Shown here: piece by piece, positions 28,465 to 37,898 of the stretch
Numbering within the stretch: position 1 is the first letter of the stretch
Layout: each line of letters opens with the position of its first letter
Notes under the pieces: model-generated
Seen by the model: only the letters and a program-made list of their open reading frames with translations
Databases searched by the model: none
Told to the model about the DNA's origin: nothing
NCBI RefSeq assembly: GCF_036898465.1
Contig: NZ_JARUMJ010000001.1
Coordinates: 3,906,001-3,970,000, forward strand
Reading direction: 5' to 3'
Length of the DNA stretch: 64,000 nt
Source: Streptomyces sp. B21-105
GTDB lineage: Bacteria; Actinomycetota; Actinomycetes; Streptomycetales; Streptomycetaceae
Program-made: the position numbers and the translations under genes

Positions 28465-31400
28465 CTACGAACCCAGGACCGTCGCCAGGAACTCGCCCAC
28501 CCAGCCCAGGAGTTCCCGTCCGACCAGCGGCTTGCCGCCGACCTTCGCGGTCTTCGGGCGGGGCACGAGGACCTGGTGCGCGGCCGGCTTGATGACCGAC
28601 CCGGGGTACAGCCGCTTCAGGCGCAGTTCCTGCGACTCGCGCAACTCCACCGGCGCGAAGCGGATGTTGGCGCCCTGGAGCACGATCTCACCGACGCCGC
28701 ACGCGCGGGCCAGCATCCGCAGCCCCGCCACCAGCAGCAGGTTCTCCACCGGCTCGGGCAACTTGCCGTACCGGTCGACGAGTTCCTCACGGACCGCCCT
28801 GACGTCGTCCTCCGAGTTGGCGGAGGCGATCGCCCGGTAGGCCTGCAGCCGCAGCCGCTCACCGGGCGCGTAGTCGTGCGGGACGTGCGCGTCGACCGGC
28901 AGCTCGATCTTGACCTCGAGCGGCGGCTCCTCCTCGATCTCGCCGGTCTCCAGCTGACGCCGGTAGTCCGCGACGGCCTCGCCGACCATCCGCACATACA
29001 GGTCGAAGCCGACGCCCGCGATATGGCCGGACTGCTCGCCGCCGAGCAGGTTGCCCGCGCCGCGGATCTCCAGGTCCTTCATCGCCACGTACATGCCGGC
29101 GCCCATCTCGGTGTGCTGGGCGATCGTCGCGAGCCGCTCGTGGGCGGTCTCCGTGAGCGGCTTCTCCGGCGGGTACAGGAAGTACGCGTAGCCGCGCTCC
29201 CGGCCACGGCCCACTCGGCCGCGCAGCTGGTGCAGCTGGGACAGGCCGAAGGTGTCGCCGCGCTCCACGATCAGCGTGTTCGCGTTGGAGATGTCGATGC
29301 CGGACTCGACGATCGTCGTCGAGACGAGCACGTCGAACTTCTTCTCCCAGAAGTCGACGACGACCTGTTCCAGCGCCGACTCCGACATCTGGCCGTGCGC
29401 GGTGGCGATGCGCGCCTCGGGGATGATCTCGCGCAGTCTCGACGCCGCCCGGTCGATCGACTCGACCCGGTTGTGGATGTAGAAGACCTGGCCCTCGCGG
29501 AGCAGTTCACGGCGGACGGCGGCGCCGATCTGCTTCTGCTCGTAGGGGCCGACGAAGGTGAGCACCGGGTGGCGCTCCTCCGGGGGCGTGGTGATCGTCG
29601 ACATCTCGCGGATGCCCGTCACCGCCATCTCCAGCGTCCTCGGGATCGGGGTCGCCGACATCGTCAGGACGTCCACGTTCGCCCGGAGCTTCTTCAGCTG
29701 CTCCTTGTGTTCGACGCCGAAACGCTGCTCCTCGTCGACGATGACCAGGCCGAGGTCCTTGAACTTCGTCTCGGAGGAGAACAGACGGTGGGTGCCGATG
29801 ACGACGTCCACGGAGCCCTCGCGCAGCCCCTCCAGGGTGGCCTTCGCCTCCGCGTCCGTCTGGAAGCGGGACAGGGCGCGCACCTTCACCGGGAACTGCG
29901 CGTACCGCTCGCTGAACGTGCCGAAGTGCTGCTGCACCAGCAGGGTCGTCGGCACGAGGACGGCGACCTGCTTGCCGTCCTGGACGGCCTTGAAGGCGGC
30001 CCGCACCGCGATCTCCGTCTTGCCGTAGCCGACGTCGCCGCAGATCAGGCGGTCCATCGGGACCGTCTTCTCCATGTCGTCCTTGACCTCGGCGATGGTG
30101 GTGAGCTGGTCGGGCGTCTCCGCGTAGGGGAAGGCGTCCTCCAGCTCGCGCTGCCAGGGCGTGTCGGTGCCGAAGGCGTGGCCGGGGGCCGCCATCCGCG
30201 CGCTGTACAGCTTGATCAGGTCGGCGGCGATCTCCTTGACGGCCTTCTTGGCGCGCGCCTTGGTCTTGGTCCAGTCAGCTCCGCCGAGCCGGTGCAGGGT
30301 GGGGGCCTCGCCGCCGACGTACTTGGTGATCTGCTCCAGCTGGTCGGTGGGGATGTAGAGGCGGTCGCCGGGCTGGCCGCGCTTGGCGGGCGCGTACTCC
30401 ACGACCAGGTACTCGCGCGTGGCGCTCTGGACGGTGCGCTGCACCATCTCGATGTAGCGGCCCACGCCGTGCTGCTCGTGGACGATGTAGTCGCCCGCCT
30501 CCAGGGTGAGCGGGTCGATGGTCTTCCTACGGCGCGCGGGCATGCGCGCGCCGTCCTTGCCGGCCGCTTTCTGCCCGGTCAGGTCGGTCTCGGTGAGGAC
30601 GGCGAGGCGCAGCGCGTGGTCGACGAAGCCGTAGTCGATCGAACCGCAGGAGACGTGCACGACGGACGGGCTCAGCTCGGTCAGGTCGCTGTCGAGGCGG
30701 GCGGCGACGCCCTCCCCGCCGAGCACCTCGACCGTGCGGGCGGCCGGGCCGTGCGCCTCGGTGACGAAGGCGACGCGCCAGCCGTCGGCGAGCCAGCCCT
30801 TGGTGTCGGCGAGGGCCTTGGCGGTGTCGCCGCGGTAGGTCTCGGGTGCGCGCATGCCGAGCTTCAGCGTGCCGTCGTCCAGCTCGTCGTCGGCCGCGAA
30901 CGGCGACACCGACCACCACATCATGTCCAGCTCGCGCGCGTGTTCGCGGACGTCGGCGATCGACCACAGGGAGGCCGCGCCGACGTCGATGGGCGCCTCG
31001 CCGCCGCCCGCCGTGGCCGCCCAGGAGGCCTGCAGGAACTCGTGCGAGGTCGCCACCAGGTCGGCGGCGCGGGTACGGACCCGCTCCGGGTCGCAGACGA
31101 CGGCCATCGCGCCCTTGGGCAGGACGTCGATCAGCAGTTCCATGTCATCGACGAGCACCGGGGCCAGGGACTCCATGCCCTCGACGGCGATGCCCTCGGC
31201 GATCTTCCCGAGCAGTTCGCCCAGCTCGGGGTGCTGTTCGGCGAGGACACCCGCGCGCGTGCGGACGTCGTCCGTCAGCAGCAGTTCACGGCAGGGCGGG
31301 GCCCACAGGCCGTGTGCGGCGACTTCCAGGGAGCGCTGGTCGGCGACCTTGAAGTAGCGGATCTCCTCGACGTCGTCGCCCCAGAACTCGACGCGCAGGG

Positions 31401-31998
31401 GGTGTTCCTCGGTGGGCGGGAACACGTCCAGGATGCCGCCGCGGACGGCGAACTCGCCGCGCTTCTCGACGAGCTCCACGCGCGCGTAGGCGGCCGCGGC
31501 GAGCGCTTCGACGATCTCGTTCAGGTCGGCGGTCCCGCCGGAGCGCAGCGCCACCGGTTCCAGGTCGCCGAGGCCCTTGACCTGCGGCTGGAGCACCGAG
31601 CGGACGGGTGCGACGACCACCGAGACGGGGCCGGTCTCCGGGTCGTCGGGGCGCGGGTGGGCCAGTCGGCGCAGCACGGCGAGGCGGCGGCCGACGGTGT
31701 CGCTGCGCGGGCTGAGGCGCTCGTGCGGGAGCGTCTCCCAGGAGGGGTACTCGACGACGCCGTCCGGCGGGAGCAGTGAGCGCAGGGCGGCCGCGAGGTC
31801 CTCGGCCTCGCGGCCGGTGGCGGTCACCGCGAGGACGGTGCGGCCGGTCTCGCGGGCGAGGGCGGCGATCGCGAAGGGGCGGGCCGCCGGAGGACCGACC
31901 AGATCGACGTGCATGCGGTTGCCGTCGGCGGCCGCGGGGATGGCTTCCGCGAGGGCGGCGTCCTTGACGACGGCGTCGAGCAGACCGTGCAGGCTCAT
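28465..31998 (-). CDS. mfd: Transcription-repair coupling factor
   Basis: An 1,177-residue DNA translocase that removes stalled RNA polymerase and recruits UvrA. Domains in order: UvrB-like N-terminal region (to about 330), RNA-polymerase-interacting domain (LEAGDYIVHEQHGVGRYIEM, about 500), helicase lobes with Walker A GDVGYGKTEIAVRAA, DEEQRFG box and the motif SATPIPRTLEMA, the TRG-type lobe 2 (GRVGRGRERGYAY) and a C-terminal TRCF domain. ATG 31998 gives the normal N-terminus MSLHGLLDAVV; the open frame upstream is shadow. Two DnaA-box nonamers lie upstream. Confidence 0.96.
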   Translation of the reverse strand: MSLHGLLDAVVKDAALAEAIPAAADGNRMHVDLVGPPAARPFAIAALARETGRTVLAVTATGREAEDLAAALRSLLPPDGVVEYPSWETLPHERLSPRSDTVGRRLAVLRRLAHPRPDDPETGPVSVVVAPVRSVLQPQVKGLGDLEPVALRSGGTADLNEIVEALAAAAYARVELVEKRGEFAVRGGILDVFPPTEEHPLRVEFWGDDVEEIRYFKVADQRSLEVAAHGLWAPPCRELLLTDDVRTRAGVLAEQHPELGELLGKIAEGIAVEGMESLAPVLVDDMELLIDVLPKGAMAVVCDPERVRTRAADLVATSHEFLQASWAATAGGGEAPIDVGAASLWSIADVREHARELDMMWWSVSPFAADDELDDGTLKLGMRAPETYRGDTAKALADTKGWLADGWRVAFVTEAHGPAARTVEVLGGEGVAARLDSDLTELSPSVVHVSCGSIDYGFVDHALRLAVLTETDLTGQKAAGKDGARMPARRRKTIDPLTLEAGDYIVHEQHGVGRYIEMVQRTVQSATREYLVVEYAPAKRGQPGDRLYIPTDQLEQITKYVGGEAPTLHRLGGADWTKTKARAKKAVKEIAADLIKLYSARMAAPGHAFGTDTPWQRELEDAFPYAETPDQLTTIAEVKDDMEKTVPMDRLICGDVGYGKTEIAVRAAFKAVQDGKQVAVLVPTTLLVQQHFGTFSERYAQFPVKVRALSRFQTDAEAKATLEGLREGSVDVVIGTHRLFSSETKFKDLGLVIVDEEQRFGVEHKEQLKKLRANVDVLTMSATPIPRTLEMAVTGIREMSTITTPPEERHPVLTFVGPYEQKQIGAAVRRELLREGQVFYIHNRVESIDRAASRLREIIPEARIATAHGQMSESALEQVVVDFWEKKFDVLVSTTIVESGIDISNANTLIVERGDTFGLSQLHQLRGRVGRGRERGYAYFLYPPEKPLTETAHERLATIAQHTEMGAGMYVAMKDLEIRGAGNLLGGEQSGHIAGVGFDLYVRMVGEAVADYRRQLETGEIEEEPPLEVKIELPVDAHVPHDYAPGERLRLQAYRAIASANSEDDVRAVREELVDRYGKLPEPVENLLLVAGLRMLARACGVGEIVLQGANIRFAPVELRESQELRLKRLYPGSVIKPAAHQVLVPRPKTAKVGGKPLVGRELLGWVGEFLATVLGS

Positions 31999-32141
31999 GG
32001 AGGGCTTTCCGTCCGAGGGACCGGGGTACGTCCGGGGGTGCGGGCGTAGCCGGTCCGGGGTGGGCAACACGAAGGGCCCGACGCGTGTCACGGGCCGGGG
32101 GTGTCCAGAGTACGACGGGGGCGGTGCGGTTCGCCGGGGGC

Positions 32142-32172
32142 TGTGGACAACCCGGCCGAGGGCTGTGGACAA
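32142..32172 (-). promoter_or_regulatory. Tandem DnaA boxes upstream of mfd
   Basis: TGTGGACAA at 32142-32150 and again at 32164-32172, each the exact complement of the Streptomyces DnaA-box consensus TTGTCCACA, in the same orientation with 22-base spacing, within a repeated GGCTGTGGACAACCC. Confidence 0.6.
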
Positions 32173-32205
32173 CCCCGGGGGCGGCCTGCCCCTGAGGGCC
32201 TCGTC

Positions 32206-32260
32206 CTCAAGCGCCTCCGAGGGCGTCCTCAAGCGCCTCCGATGGCCTCGTCCTCAAGCC
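32206..32260. repeat. CGTCCTCAAGC intergenic repeat
   Basis: Three copies of CGTCCTCAAGC, two within a 20-base tandem (CGTCCTCAAGCGCCTCCGA), ending in CCCCGGACGGGC. Similar GC-rich CGTCCTCAA-CGCCGGACGGGC units occur near terminators in many Streptomyces genomes. Confidence 0.6.
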
Positions 32261-32300
32261 CCGGACGGGCCCAAGTGCCGGACGGGCGGGAACAGCACGG

Positions 32301-32347
32301 ACGGCCCGGCGCTGAGAGGACCCCCGTCCGTCTCAGTGCCGGGCCGT
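32301..32347 (-). terminator. Terminator of the second ABC operon
   Basis: A 17-base stem (ACGGCCCGGCGCTGAGA against TCTCAGTGCCGGGCCGT, one mismatch) with a 13-base loop, 24 bases past the permease stop. Confidence 0.75.
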
Positions 32348-32370
32348 GCCTGTGCCCCGCGGGTTGTGCG

Positions 32371-34950
32371 TCAGTCCGTCGCGATCGCCTTGAGGACGTT
32401 CATGCGGCCCGCGCGGAACGCCGGGATCAGCGCCGCGAACAGGCCCACGAACGCGGAGCCGATGAACACGCCGATGATGGTCGGCCACGGGATGTCGAGG
32501 ACGTCCAGCCCCTGGAGGGCGAGGAGCTGCTGGGCGGTCGCGCCCCAGCCCATGCCCAGCCCGAGGCCGAGCAGGGCGCCGAACAGGGCGATCACGACCG
32601 ACTCCATGCGGATCATGCGGCGCAGCTGGCGGCGGGAGAGACCGATCGCCCGCATCAGGCCGATCTCCCGGGTGCGCTCCACCACCGACAGGGCCAGGGT
32701 GTTCACCACGCCGAGGACGGCGACGATGATCGCGAGGGCGAGCAGGCCGTAGATCAGGTTCAGCAGCTGCCCGATCTGGTCCTTCAGCTCCTGCTTGTAG
32801 TCGGTCTGGTCGCGCACGACGTACTGCGGGTAGTCGTGCAGCGCCGCCCTCAGGGCCGTGTACGCGGCGTCCTGCTGCCCGTCCTTCGCCGAGGCGAAGA
32901 CCAGCTGGTCCAGCGGCAGCTTGCCGGCCGGGACGTACTTCTTCAGGGTGTCGATGGAGGTGTACATCGCGCCCTGGTCGATGACGCCGTCGCTGCTGGT
33001 GATCGCGCGGACCGTCAGCCGGGCGGTGGATCCGTCCTTGAAGGCCACGGAGATCTGGGAGCCCAGCTTGATCTTGTGGTCCTCGGCGAACTTCTCGTGG
33101 ACGGACATCGAGTCGAGGCGGTAGGCGTCGGCGAGCTTGCCGGCGACGGTCTCGACGCGCAGGTCGGTCGCGTAGGTCGGGTCGGCCGCCGTGATCGACG
33201 TGTCGTCGAGGGTCTTGCCGTCGGGGGTGGTGAAGTCGGCCTGGGTCCCCTTGTACTCGGTGACCCGCTCCAGACCCGGGACCGACTTGATCGCCTGCAC
33301 CGCGTCGGCGGTCATGCGCTGGCCCCTGTCGCTCTGGATGATGAAGTCCGTGCCGACGCTTTTGTCGAGTTCCTCGGTGGCCGAGGCGACCATGGACGAG
33401 CCGACCACCGACAGGCAGGCGACGAGCGCGAGGCCGATCATGAGGGCCGCGCCCGTGGCCCCCGTGCGGCGCGGGTTGCGCAGCGCGTTGCGCTCCGCCA
33501 TCCGTCCGACCGGGCCGAAGGGTTTCAGCAGGACCGTGCCGAACACCCGGACGACCGCGCCCGCCAGCAGCGGGCCGATCACCACGAAGCCGATCAGGCT
33601 CAGCACCACGCCGACGCCCAGCCACATCGAGCCCTCGGCGGCCTTGTCGGCGACGGAGGCGAGGTAGAGGCCGACGCCGCCGCCGGCGGTGAGCAGCAGA
33701 CCGATGACGGCCCGCACGACGCCCGCCTTGGCGTCGGCCGGGGCGCCGGCGTCGCGCAGCGCGGCCATCGGGGAGACCTTGCCGGCGCGGCGGGCCGGGA
33801 GGTAGGCCGCCAGCACCGTGACGACGACGCCGAGGACCATGCCGAGCACCGGCGTCGTCCAGGCGACCGTCAGGTCGTCCGTGGACAGGTTCATGCCGGT
33901 CATGCCCATGAGTTTCATGAGGCCGACCGCGACGCCGATGCCCGCGCCGACGCCGAGGACGGAGCCGACGACGCCCAGCAACAGGGCCTCCACGAGCACG
34001 GACCGGTTGACCTGCTTGCGGCTGGAGCCGATGGCCCGCATCAGGCCGATCTCGCGGGTGCGCTGCGCGACCAGCATCGAGAAGGTGTTGATGATCAGGA
34101 AGATACCGACGAGGAAGGCGATCCCGGCGAAGCCGAGCATCGCGTACTTCATCACGTCCAGGAAGCTTCCGACGTCCTTGCGGTTGGCGTCCGCGGTCTC
34201 CTTGGCGGTCTGCACCTTGTAGTCGGCGCCGATCCCGGCCGCGACGTTCTTCTTGAGCTGTTCGTCGCTGACCCCGGCCGCGGCCGTGACGTTGACGTTC
34301 GTGAAGACGTTCGCCTCGCCGACCAGCGTCTTCTGGGCGGTCGCGGTGTCCAGGTAGAAGATCGCCGCGCCGGGGTTGGTGACCTGGAAGGCGGCGATGC
34401 CGGAGATCTTCGCGTGGTGCGTGCCGACCGCGGTGATCACGCCGATATCGTCGCCGAGCTTCAGGTCGTGCTTGTCGGCGGTGTCCTCGTCGACCATGAT
34501 CTGGTCGGAGCCCTTGGGCGCCGCGCCTTCGGTGATCTTCATGGTGCGGGCTTCGTTGGCGTTCCAGCCGCCGACGATGGTGGGCGCGCCGCTGGACGGC
34601 GACAGGTTGTCCTTGTCGGCGTCGACGACGGTCGCCGCACTGGTGAAGACCGATCCCTCCGCGGACTTCACGCCCGGCGCCTTGCGGACCTCGTCGAGCA
34701 CGGAGGCCGGCATGACCGGCGGCTTCCCGTTGTCGGCGGTCGTCTCGCCGCTGTCGGAGGCGCCCTTGGCGCTCACCGTCACATCGGAGGAGGTGGCGGC
34801 GAACAGCTTGTCGAACGTCGTGTTCATGGTGTCGGTGAACACCAGCGTCCCGCAGACGAACGCCACGGACAGCAGGACCGCCACGGCCGACAGGGCCATG
34901 CGTCCCTTGTGCGCGAAGAAGTTGCGCATCGAGGTCTTCAGCACGGTCAT
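32371..34950 (-). CDS. FtsX-like ABC transporter permease (second copy)
   Basis: An 859-residue membrane protein paralogous to the permease at 1005-3533. It begins MTVLKTSMRNFFAHKGRMAL, has a first helix near 16-40, an extracytoplasmic domain, a helix cluster near 270-400 with LVAQRTREIGLMRAIG, a second extracytoplasmic domain and final helices with LALSVVERTREIGLMRAIG. ATG 34950 overlaps the ATPase stop (ATGA), showing translational coupling. Substrate unknown. Confidence 0.92.
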   Translation of the reverse strand: MTVLKTSMRNFFAHKGRMALSAVAVLLSVAFVCGTLVFTDTMNTTFDKLFAATSSDVTVSAKGASDSGETTADNGKPPVMPASVLDEVRKAPGVKSAEGSVFTSAATVVDADKDNLSPSSGAPTIVGGWNANEARTMKITEGAAPKGSDQIMVDEDTADKHDLKLGDDIGVITAVGTHHAKISGIAAFQVTNPGAAIFYLDTATAQKTLVGEANVFTNVNVTAAAGVSDEQLKKNVAAGIGADYKVQTAKETADANRKDVGSFLDVMKYAMLGFAGIAFLVGIFLIINTFSMLVAQRTREIGLMRAIGSSRKQVNRSVLVEALLLGVVGSVLGVGAGIGVAVGLMKLMGMTGMNLSTDDLTVAWTTPVLGMVLGVVVTVLAAYLPARRAGKVSPMAALRDAGAPADAKAGVVRAVIGLLLTAGGGVGLYLASVADKAAEGSMWLGVGVVLSLIGFVVIGPLLAGAVVRVFGTVLLKPFGPVGRMAERNALRNPRRTGATGAALMIGLALVACLSVVGSSMVASATEELDKSVGTDFIIQSDRGQRMTADAVQAIKSVPGLERVTEYKGTQADFTTPDGKTLDDTSITAADPTYATDLRVETVAGKLADAYRLDSMSVHEKFAEDHKIKLGSQISVAFKDGSTARLTVRAITSSDGVIDQGAMYTSIDTLKKYVPAGKLPLDQLVFASAKDGQQDAAYTALRAALHDYPQYVVRDQTDYKQELKDQIGQLLNLIYGLLALAIIVAVLGVVNTLALSVVERTREIGLMRAIGLSRRQLRRMIRMESVVIALFGALLGLGLGMGWGATAQQLLALQGLDVLDIPWPTIIGVFIGSAFVGLFAALIPAFRAGRMNVLKAIATD

Positions 34951-35735
34951 GACGTACGCCCCCGCGCGTCGAAGTCCTTCATGCGGTCGAGGACGGTCTC
35001 GGCGGTCGGCTTGAACATCTCGTCGACGATCCTGCCGTCCGCGAGGTACAGCACCCGGTCCGCGTAGGAGGCGGCGACGGGGTCGTGCGTGACCATCACG
35101 ATGGTCTGGCCCAGGTCGTCCACCGAGCGGCGCAGGAAGCCCAGGACCTCGGCGCCGGCGCGCGAGTCGAGGTTTCCGGTGGGCTCGTCCCCGAAGATGA
35201 TCTCCGGGCGGGCGGCGAGGGCGCGGGCCACGGCGACGCGCTGCTGCTGACCGCCGGAGAGCTGGGTGGGACGGTGCTTGAGGCGGTCGGCGAGCCCGAC
35301 GGTCTCCACGACCTGGCTCAGCCACGCCTTGTCCGGCTTGCGGCCGGCTATGTCCATGGGCAGCGTGATGTTCTCGAGCGCGTTCAGGGTGGGCAGCAGG
35401 TTGAACGCCTGGAAGATGAACCCGATCCGGTCCCGGCGCAGCTTGGTGAGCTTCTTGTCCTTCAGCCCGGTGATCTCGGTCTCGTCCAGGTAGATCTGGC
35501 CCGACGAGACGGTGTCGAGACCGGCGAGGCAGTGCATCAGCGTGGACTTGCCGGACCCCGAGGGGCCCATGATCGCGGTGAACTGGCCACGGTTGATGTC
35601 CACGTCGACGTGGTCGAGGGCGACGACCCGGGTCTCCCCGGACCCGTACGCCTTGACGACCTGTCGCGCTCGGGCGGCAACGGCCGTACGCCCTCCAGTG
35701 CCCCCGTGCCTGGGAATGGTCACAGCCGAAGTCAC
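34947..35735 (-). CDS. ABC transporter ATP-binding protein (second copy)
   Basis: A 262-residue ATPase with Walker A GPSGSGKST, LSGGQQQR signature, Walker B IIFGDEPT and H-loop VTHDP. It is very similar to the protein at 152-922 over its whole length, including the C-terminal VLDRMK(D/R)FDARGRTS-type ending. First gene of a two-gene operon with the permease. Confidence 0.93.
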   Translation of the reverse strand: MTSAVTIPRHGGTGGRTAVAARARQVVKAYGSGETRVVALDHVDVDINRGQFTAIMGPSGSGKSTLMHCLAGLDTVSSGQIYLDETEITGLKDKKLTKLRRDRIGFIFQAFNLLPTLNALENITLPMDIAGRKPDKAWLSQVVETVGLADRLKHRPTQLSGGQQQRVAVARALAARPEIIFGDEPTGNLDSRAGAEVLGFLRRSVDDLGQTIVMVTHDPVAASYADRVLYLADGRIVDEMFKPTAETVLDRMKDFDARGRTS

Positions 35736-36043
35736 GGTCAGTCTCCTCAGTCGAAAGTCAGGATCTGCGGTGGACGAGCAGCGCGTCGGCCCGGTGGTGC
35801 CGAGCAGTGCCCGGTGGTGCCGAGCGGTGATGCGCTACGTCGAGAAGTGTGTCGGCGGGAGGCGGTCCCGCGCGCTGGTGCCCGGGCCCGTCTTCCCGGG
35901 GGGTTAACCCCACCCCCCGTGGGTGGGCTTGTCCGCCCCGCCGGTCCCCGTACGCCCCCCGTCGACGGCGTAAAGCCAGGTTAAGGACGGCGGCGGGGGG
36001 TTCTCCTCCTCCGACGGAAGGAACCCACCCCCAGCCGTAGTGC

Positions 36044-36100
36044 GGAGAGACCCCTAGGGGCTGTCCACCGCCAGGTGGAGAGGCACTCGGGGGTCTCTCC
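36044..36100. repeat. Nested inverted repeat with CTAG palindrome
   Basis: GGAGAGACCCC (36044-36054) faces GGGGTCTCTCC (36090-36100); between them are the palindrome CCCCTAGGGG (36051-36060) and the small hairpin CCACC-GCCA-GGTGG. The alternatives are mutually exclusive, as in an attenuator or protein-binding site, about 310-365 bases upstream of the ABC ATPase. Confidence 0.45.
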
Positions 36101-36249
36101 ACCCTCCGCTCCGCACAGACTGCGCCCTCCCGTCACGTGAGGATCAAGTGGAAAGCCGAGTTCCGGCAGATGGATGCAAGGGGCACGCAGATGCACGGGG
36201 CGGGGCGCGGAGGACACGGAGGGCTCGAGGGCGCGGCGGCGCGCGAAGG

Positions 36250-36277
36250 ACACGGAGGGCACGGAGGGCACGGAGGG
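36250..36277. repeat. CACGGAGGG tandem repeat
   Basis: Three direct 9-base copies of CACGGAGGG, with partial copies from about 36212. Confidence 0.65.
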
Positions 36278-36351
36278 CGCCTCGTCGGCCGCGCGGTGAT
36301 CGCCCGGGCGGACCCCGTGGCAACACCGCCTACCCGCTGGGCTCCCGGGCC

Positions 36352-36671
36352 GCGTTCGGCGCCGAGAGGTCCACCGTCGAGACCCTCCTCTCCACCACCG
36401 TCACGACGGCGATCTTCCTCACCGTCCTCGCCTCGGTCGCCGGCATGATCCTCGTCTGCGCCAACTCCCTCGCCCACAGCTGGTGGCCCGGCTGTCCGCC
36501 CTCGCGGTCGGCGTCCCGACGATCCTGGGCATCGTCACCGTCCCGCTGGGCTTCGCCCTCGGCTGGCTGGGGACGGTGCTCTCGGGCCACCGCAAGGCCG
36601 AGGAACACCGCCGCCGGTACGAGGAGGTGGAGGGCTCGATCCTGGCGGGCGCGGTCCGCAGGGGCGACTGA
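36352..36671 (+). pseudogene. Possible small membrane-protein gene with frameshift
   Basis: One frame encodes VETLLSTTVTTAIFLTVLAS and on to ILVCANSLAH, a good membrane helix; about 36475 the sense passes to another frame, VARLSALAVGVPTILGIVTV and a second helix, then HRKAEEHRRRYEEVEGSILA to a stop at 36671. The two parts would make one two-helix protein if one base were changed near 36475. No good start codon is seen for the first part; GTG 36483 could start a 62-residue product from the second alone. Weak evidence. Confidence 0.35.
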
Positions 36672-36780
36672 ATCCCCCTCACGTGCGGGCGGGACGAACA
36701 AGCACGGAGATCGTCGGGCGACCGGATCACCGGCCGCCGCACCGCGCGGTGGGGTGGGCGCGGCGGGGGCGGGGCGGTCG

Positions 36781-37665
36781 TCAGTCCATCGCGCGGCCGG
36801 TGAGAGCGGTCAGGCTGTTGCGGACGTGATCCATGTGCGCCTGGACGTCCTCCCCGCGCGCGCCGTGCTCCCGCAGGACGCGCTCCGTCTCCCGCTCGGT
36901 GCACTCCTCCCGGGCGCGCGCCTCGACGAGGATCGCGGCCGCACGTGCGTGTGCGTCCTCCTGACCGCGTCGCGCGCACTCCTCGGCCTCGGCGAGCGCC
37001 TGCTTCGCCTCGGACAGCGCCGCCTCGGCGCGCCCCACCGCCCCGGCATGCCGCGCGTCGAGGGCGGCGGCCCGCTCGGCGGCCTCCTGTTCCACCGCCG
37101 CCCACCGCTCGGCGTGCTCCCTGTGCTGCTCGGCGAGCATCGCGGCGGTGCGCTGCCGCACCTCGCGCAGGGCGGCCAGCGCCTCCCCCCGGTACTCCTT
37201 CACCTCGCGCCGGGCGTCGATGCGGACCTCGTCGGCCTCGGCGCGCGCCGCGAGCAGCCGCTGGCGGGCGCGTTCCTCCGCCTCCGCGCGCAGCGCGTCG
37301 GCCGCCTCCTGCGCCACCCGGCGCGTCTCGAGGGCGCACGTCTCGGCGTGCGCGACATCGTCCGCCGCCGCACGCCGCGCACGCGCGCGGACGTCCGCCG
37401 CCTCTTCGGTCCCGAGCTGGAGAAGGCGCTGCGCACGCTCGCCCAGGGCCTCGTAGGTCTGCGGCGCGAGCCCTGTCACGACCTCGCGCAACCGCTCGGC
37501 CTCCTCCTCCATCTGCCGCGCGAGGACGGTGAGCCGGGCGGCCCGCTCCCACGCCGCGTCCCGGTCGGCACAGAGCGCGGCCGTGTACGCCTCGACCTGC
37601 TCGGGACGGTAGCCGCGGCCGCGAACGGTCACGAACCCCGGCGGTGACACCGATGCGCTGCTCAT
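36781..37665 (-). CDS. Coiled-coil DivIVA-like / cellulose-binding-type protein
   Basis: A 294-residue protein, nearly all coiled coil. The N-terminus FVTVRGRGYRPEQVEAYTAAL matches the short DivIVA-like lead of the actinobacterial family that includes proteins annotated as cellulose-binding and cytoskeletal FilP/Scy relatives. Residues 45-280 are heptad-rich with many Ala/Glu/Arg and few Pro or Gly. A polar-growth or scaffold role is inferred. ATG 37665 has GAGGGG 7 bases upstream. Confidence 0.78.
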   Translation of the reverse strand: MSSASVSPPGFVTVRGRGYRPEQVEAYTAALCADRDAAWERAARLTVLARQMEEEAERLREVVTGLAPQTYEALGERAQRLLQLGTEEAADVRARARRAAADDVAHAETCALETRRVAQEAADALRAEAEERARQRLLAARAEADEVRIDARREVKEYRGEALAALREVRQRTAAMLAEQHREHAERWAAVEQEAAERAAALDARHAGAVGRAEAALSEAKQALAEAEECARRGQEDAHARAAAILVEARAREECTERETERVLREHGARGEDVQAHMDHVRNSLTALTGRAMD

Positions 37666-37811
37666 CCTGGAACCCCTCGCCACCCGACGGACACGACATG
37701 ATGATTTCGCGCATATCTTGATGTATCGGGCGTAAGTGTTCATAACGCGACACTCCGCGTACAGGTCACGGTCAACGGCGACACCGACCCGGCACCACCC
37801 GGACACAAAAA

Positions 37812-37843
37812 GGTCGGACCCGGTCTCCCGACCGGACCCGACC
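37812..37843 (-). terminator. Intrinsic terminator of the toxin/immunity operon
   Basis: On the minus strand a 14-base imperfect stem (GGTCGGGTCCGGTC, loop GGGA, GACCGGGTCCGACC) is followed directly by TTTTT, 56 bases past the stop codon. Confidence 0.8.
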
Positions 37844-37898
37844 CCTTCACCGCCCTGCGCCCTGCGCCCTGTGTGCTGCGGGGCTCAGCGACGACCGG

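Larger units (their letters stand above)
31999..32370. other. mfd upstream region
   Basis: This 372-base gap holds a tandem DnaA-box pair (32142-32172), three near-repeats of CGTCCTCAAGC (32190-32260) and the terminator of the ABC permease (32301-32347). No gene is supported. Confidence 0.5.
35736..36780. other. Long region without a well-supported gene
   Basis: Upstream of the second ABC operon. It contains a structured inverted repeat (36044-36100), a 9-base tandem repeat (36250-36277) and a possible frameshifted small membrane-protein gene (36352-36671). Otherwise the open frames have low-complexity Arg/Gly/Pro composition and look like GC artefacts. Confidence 0.45.

Noticed and set aside
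28576-31779. A 1,067-codon plus-strand open frame opposite mfd
   Set aside because: Exact antisense shadow of mfd with Val/Asp/Gly/Leu low complexity and no domain.
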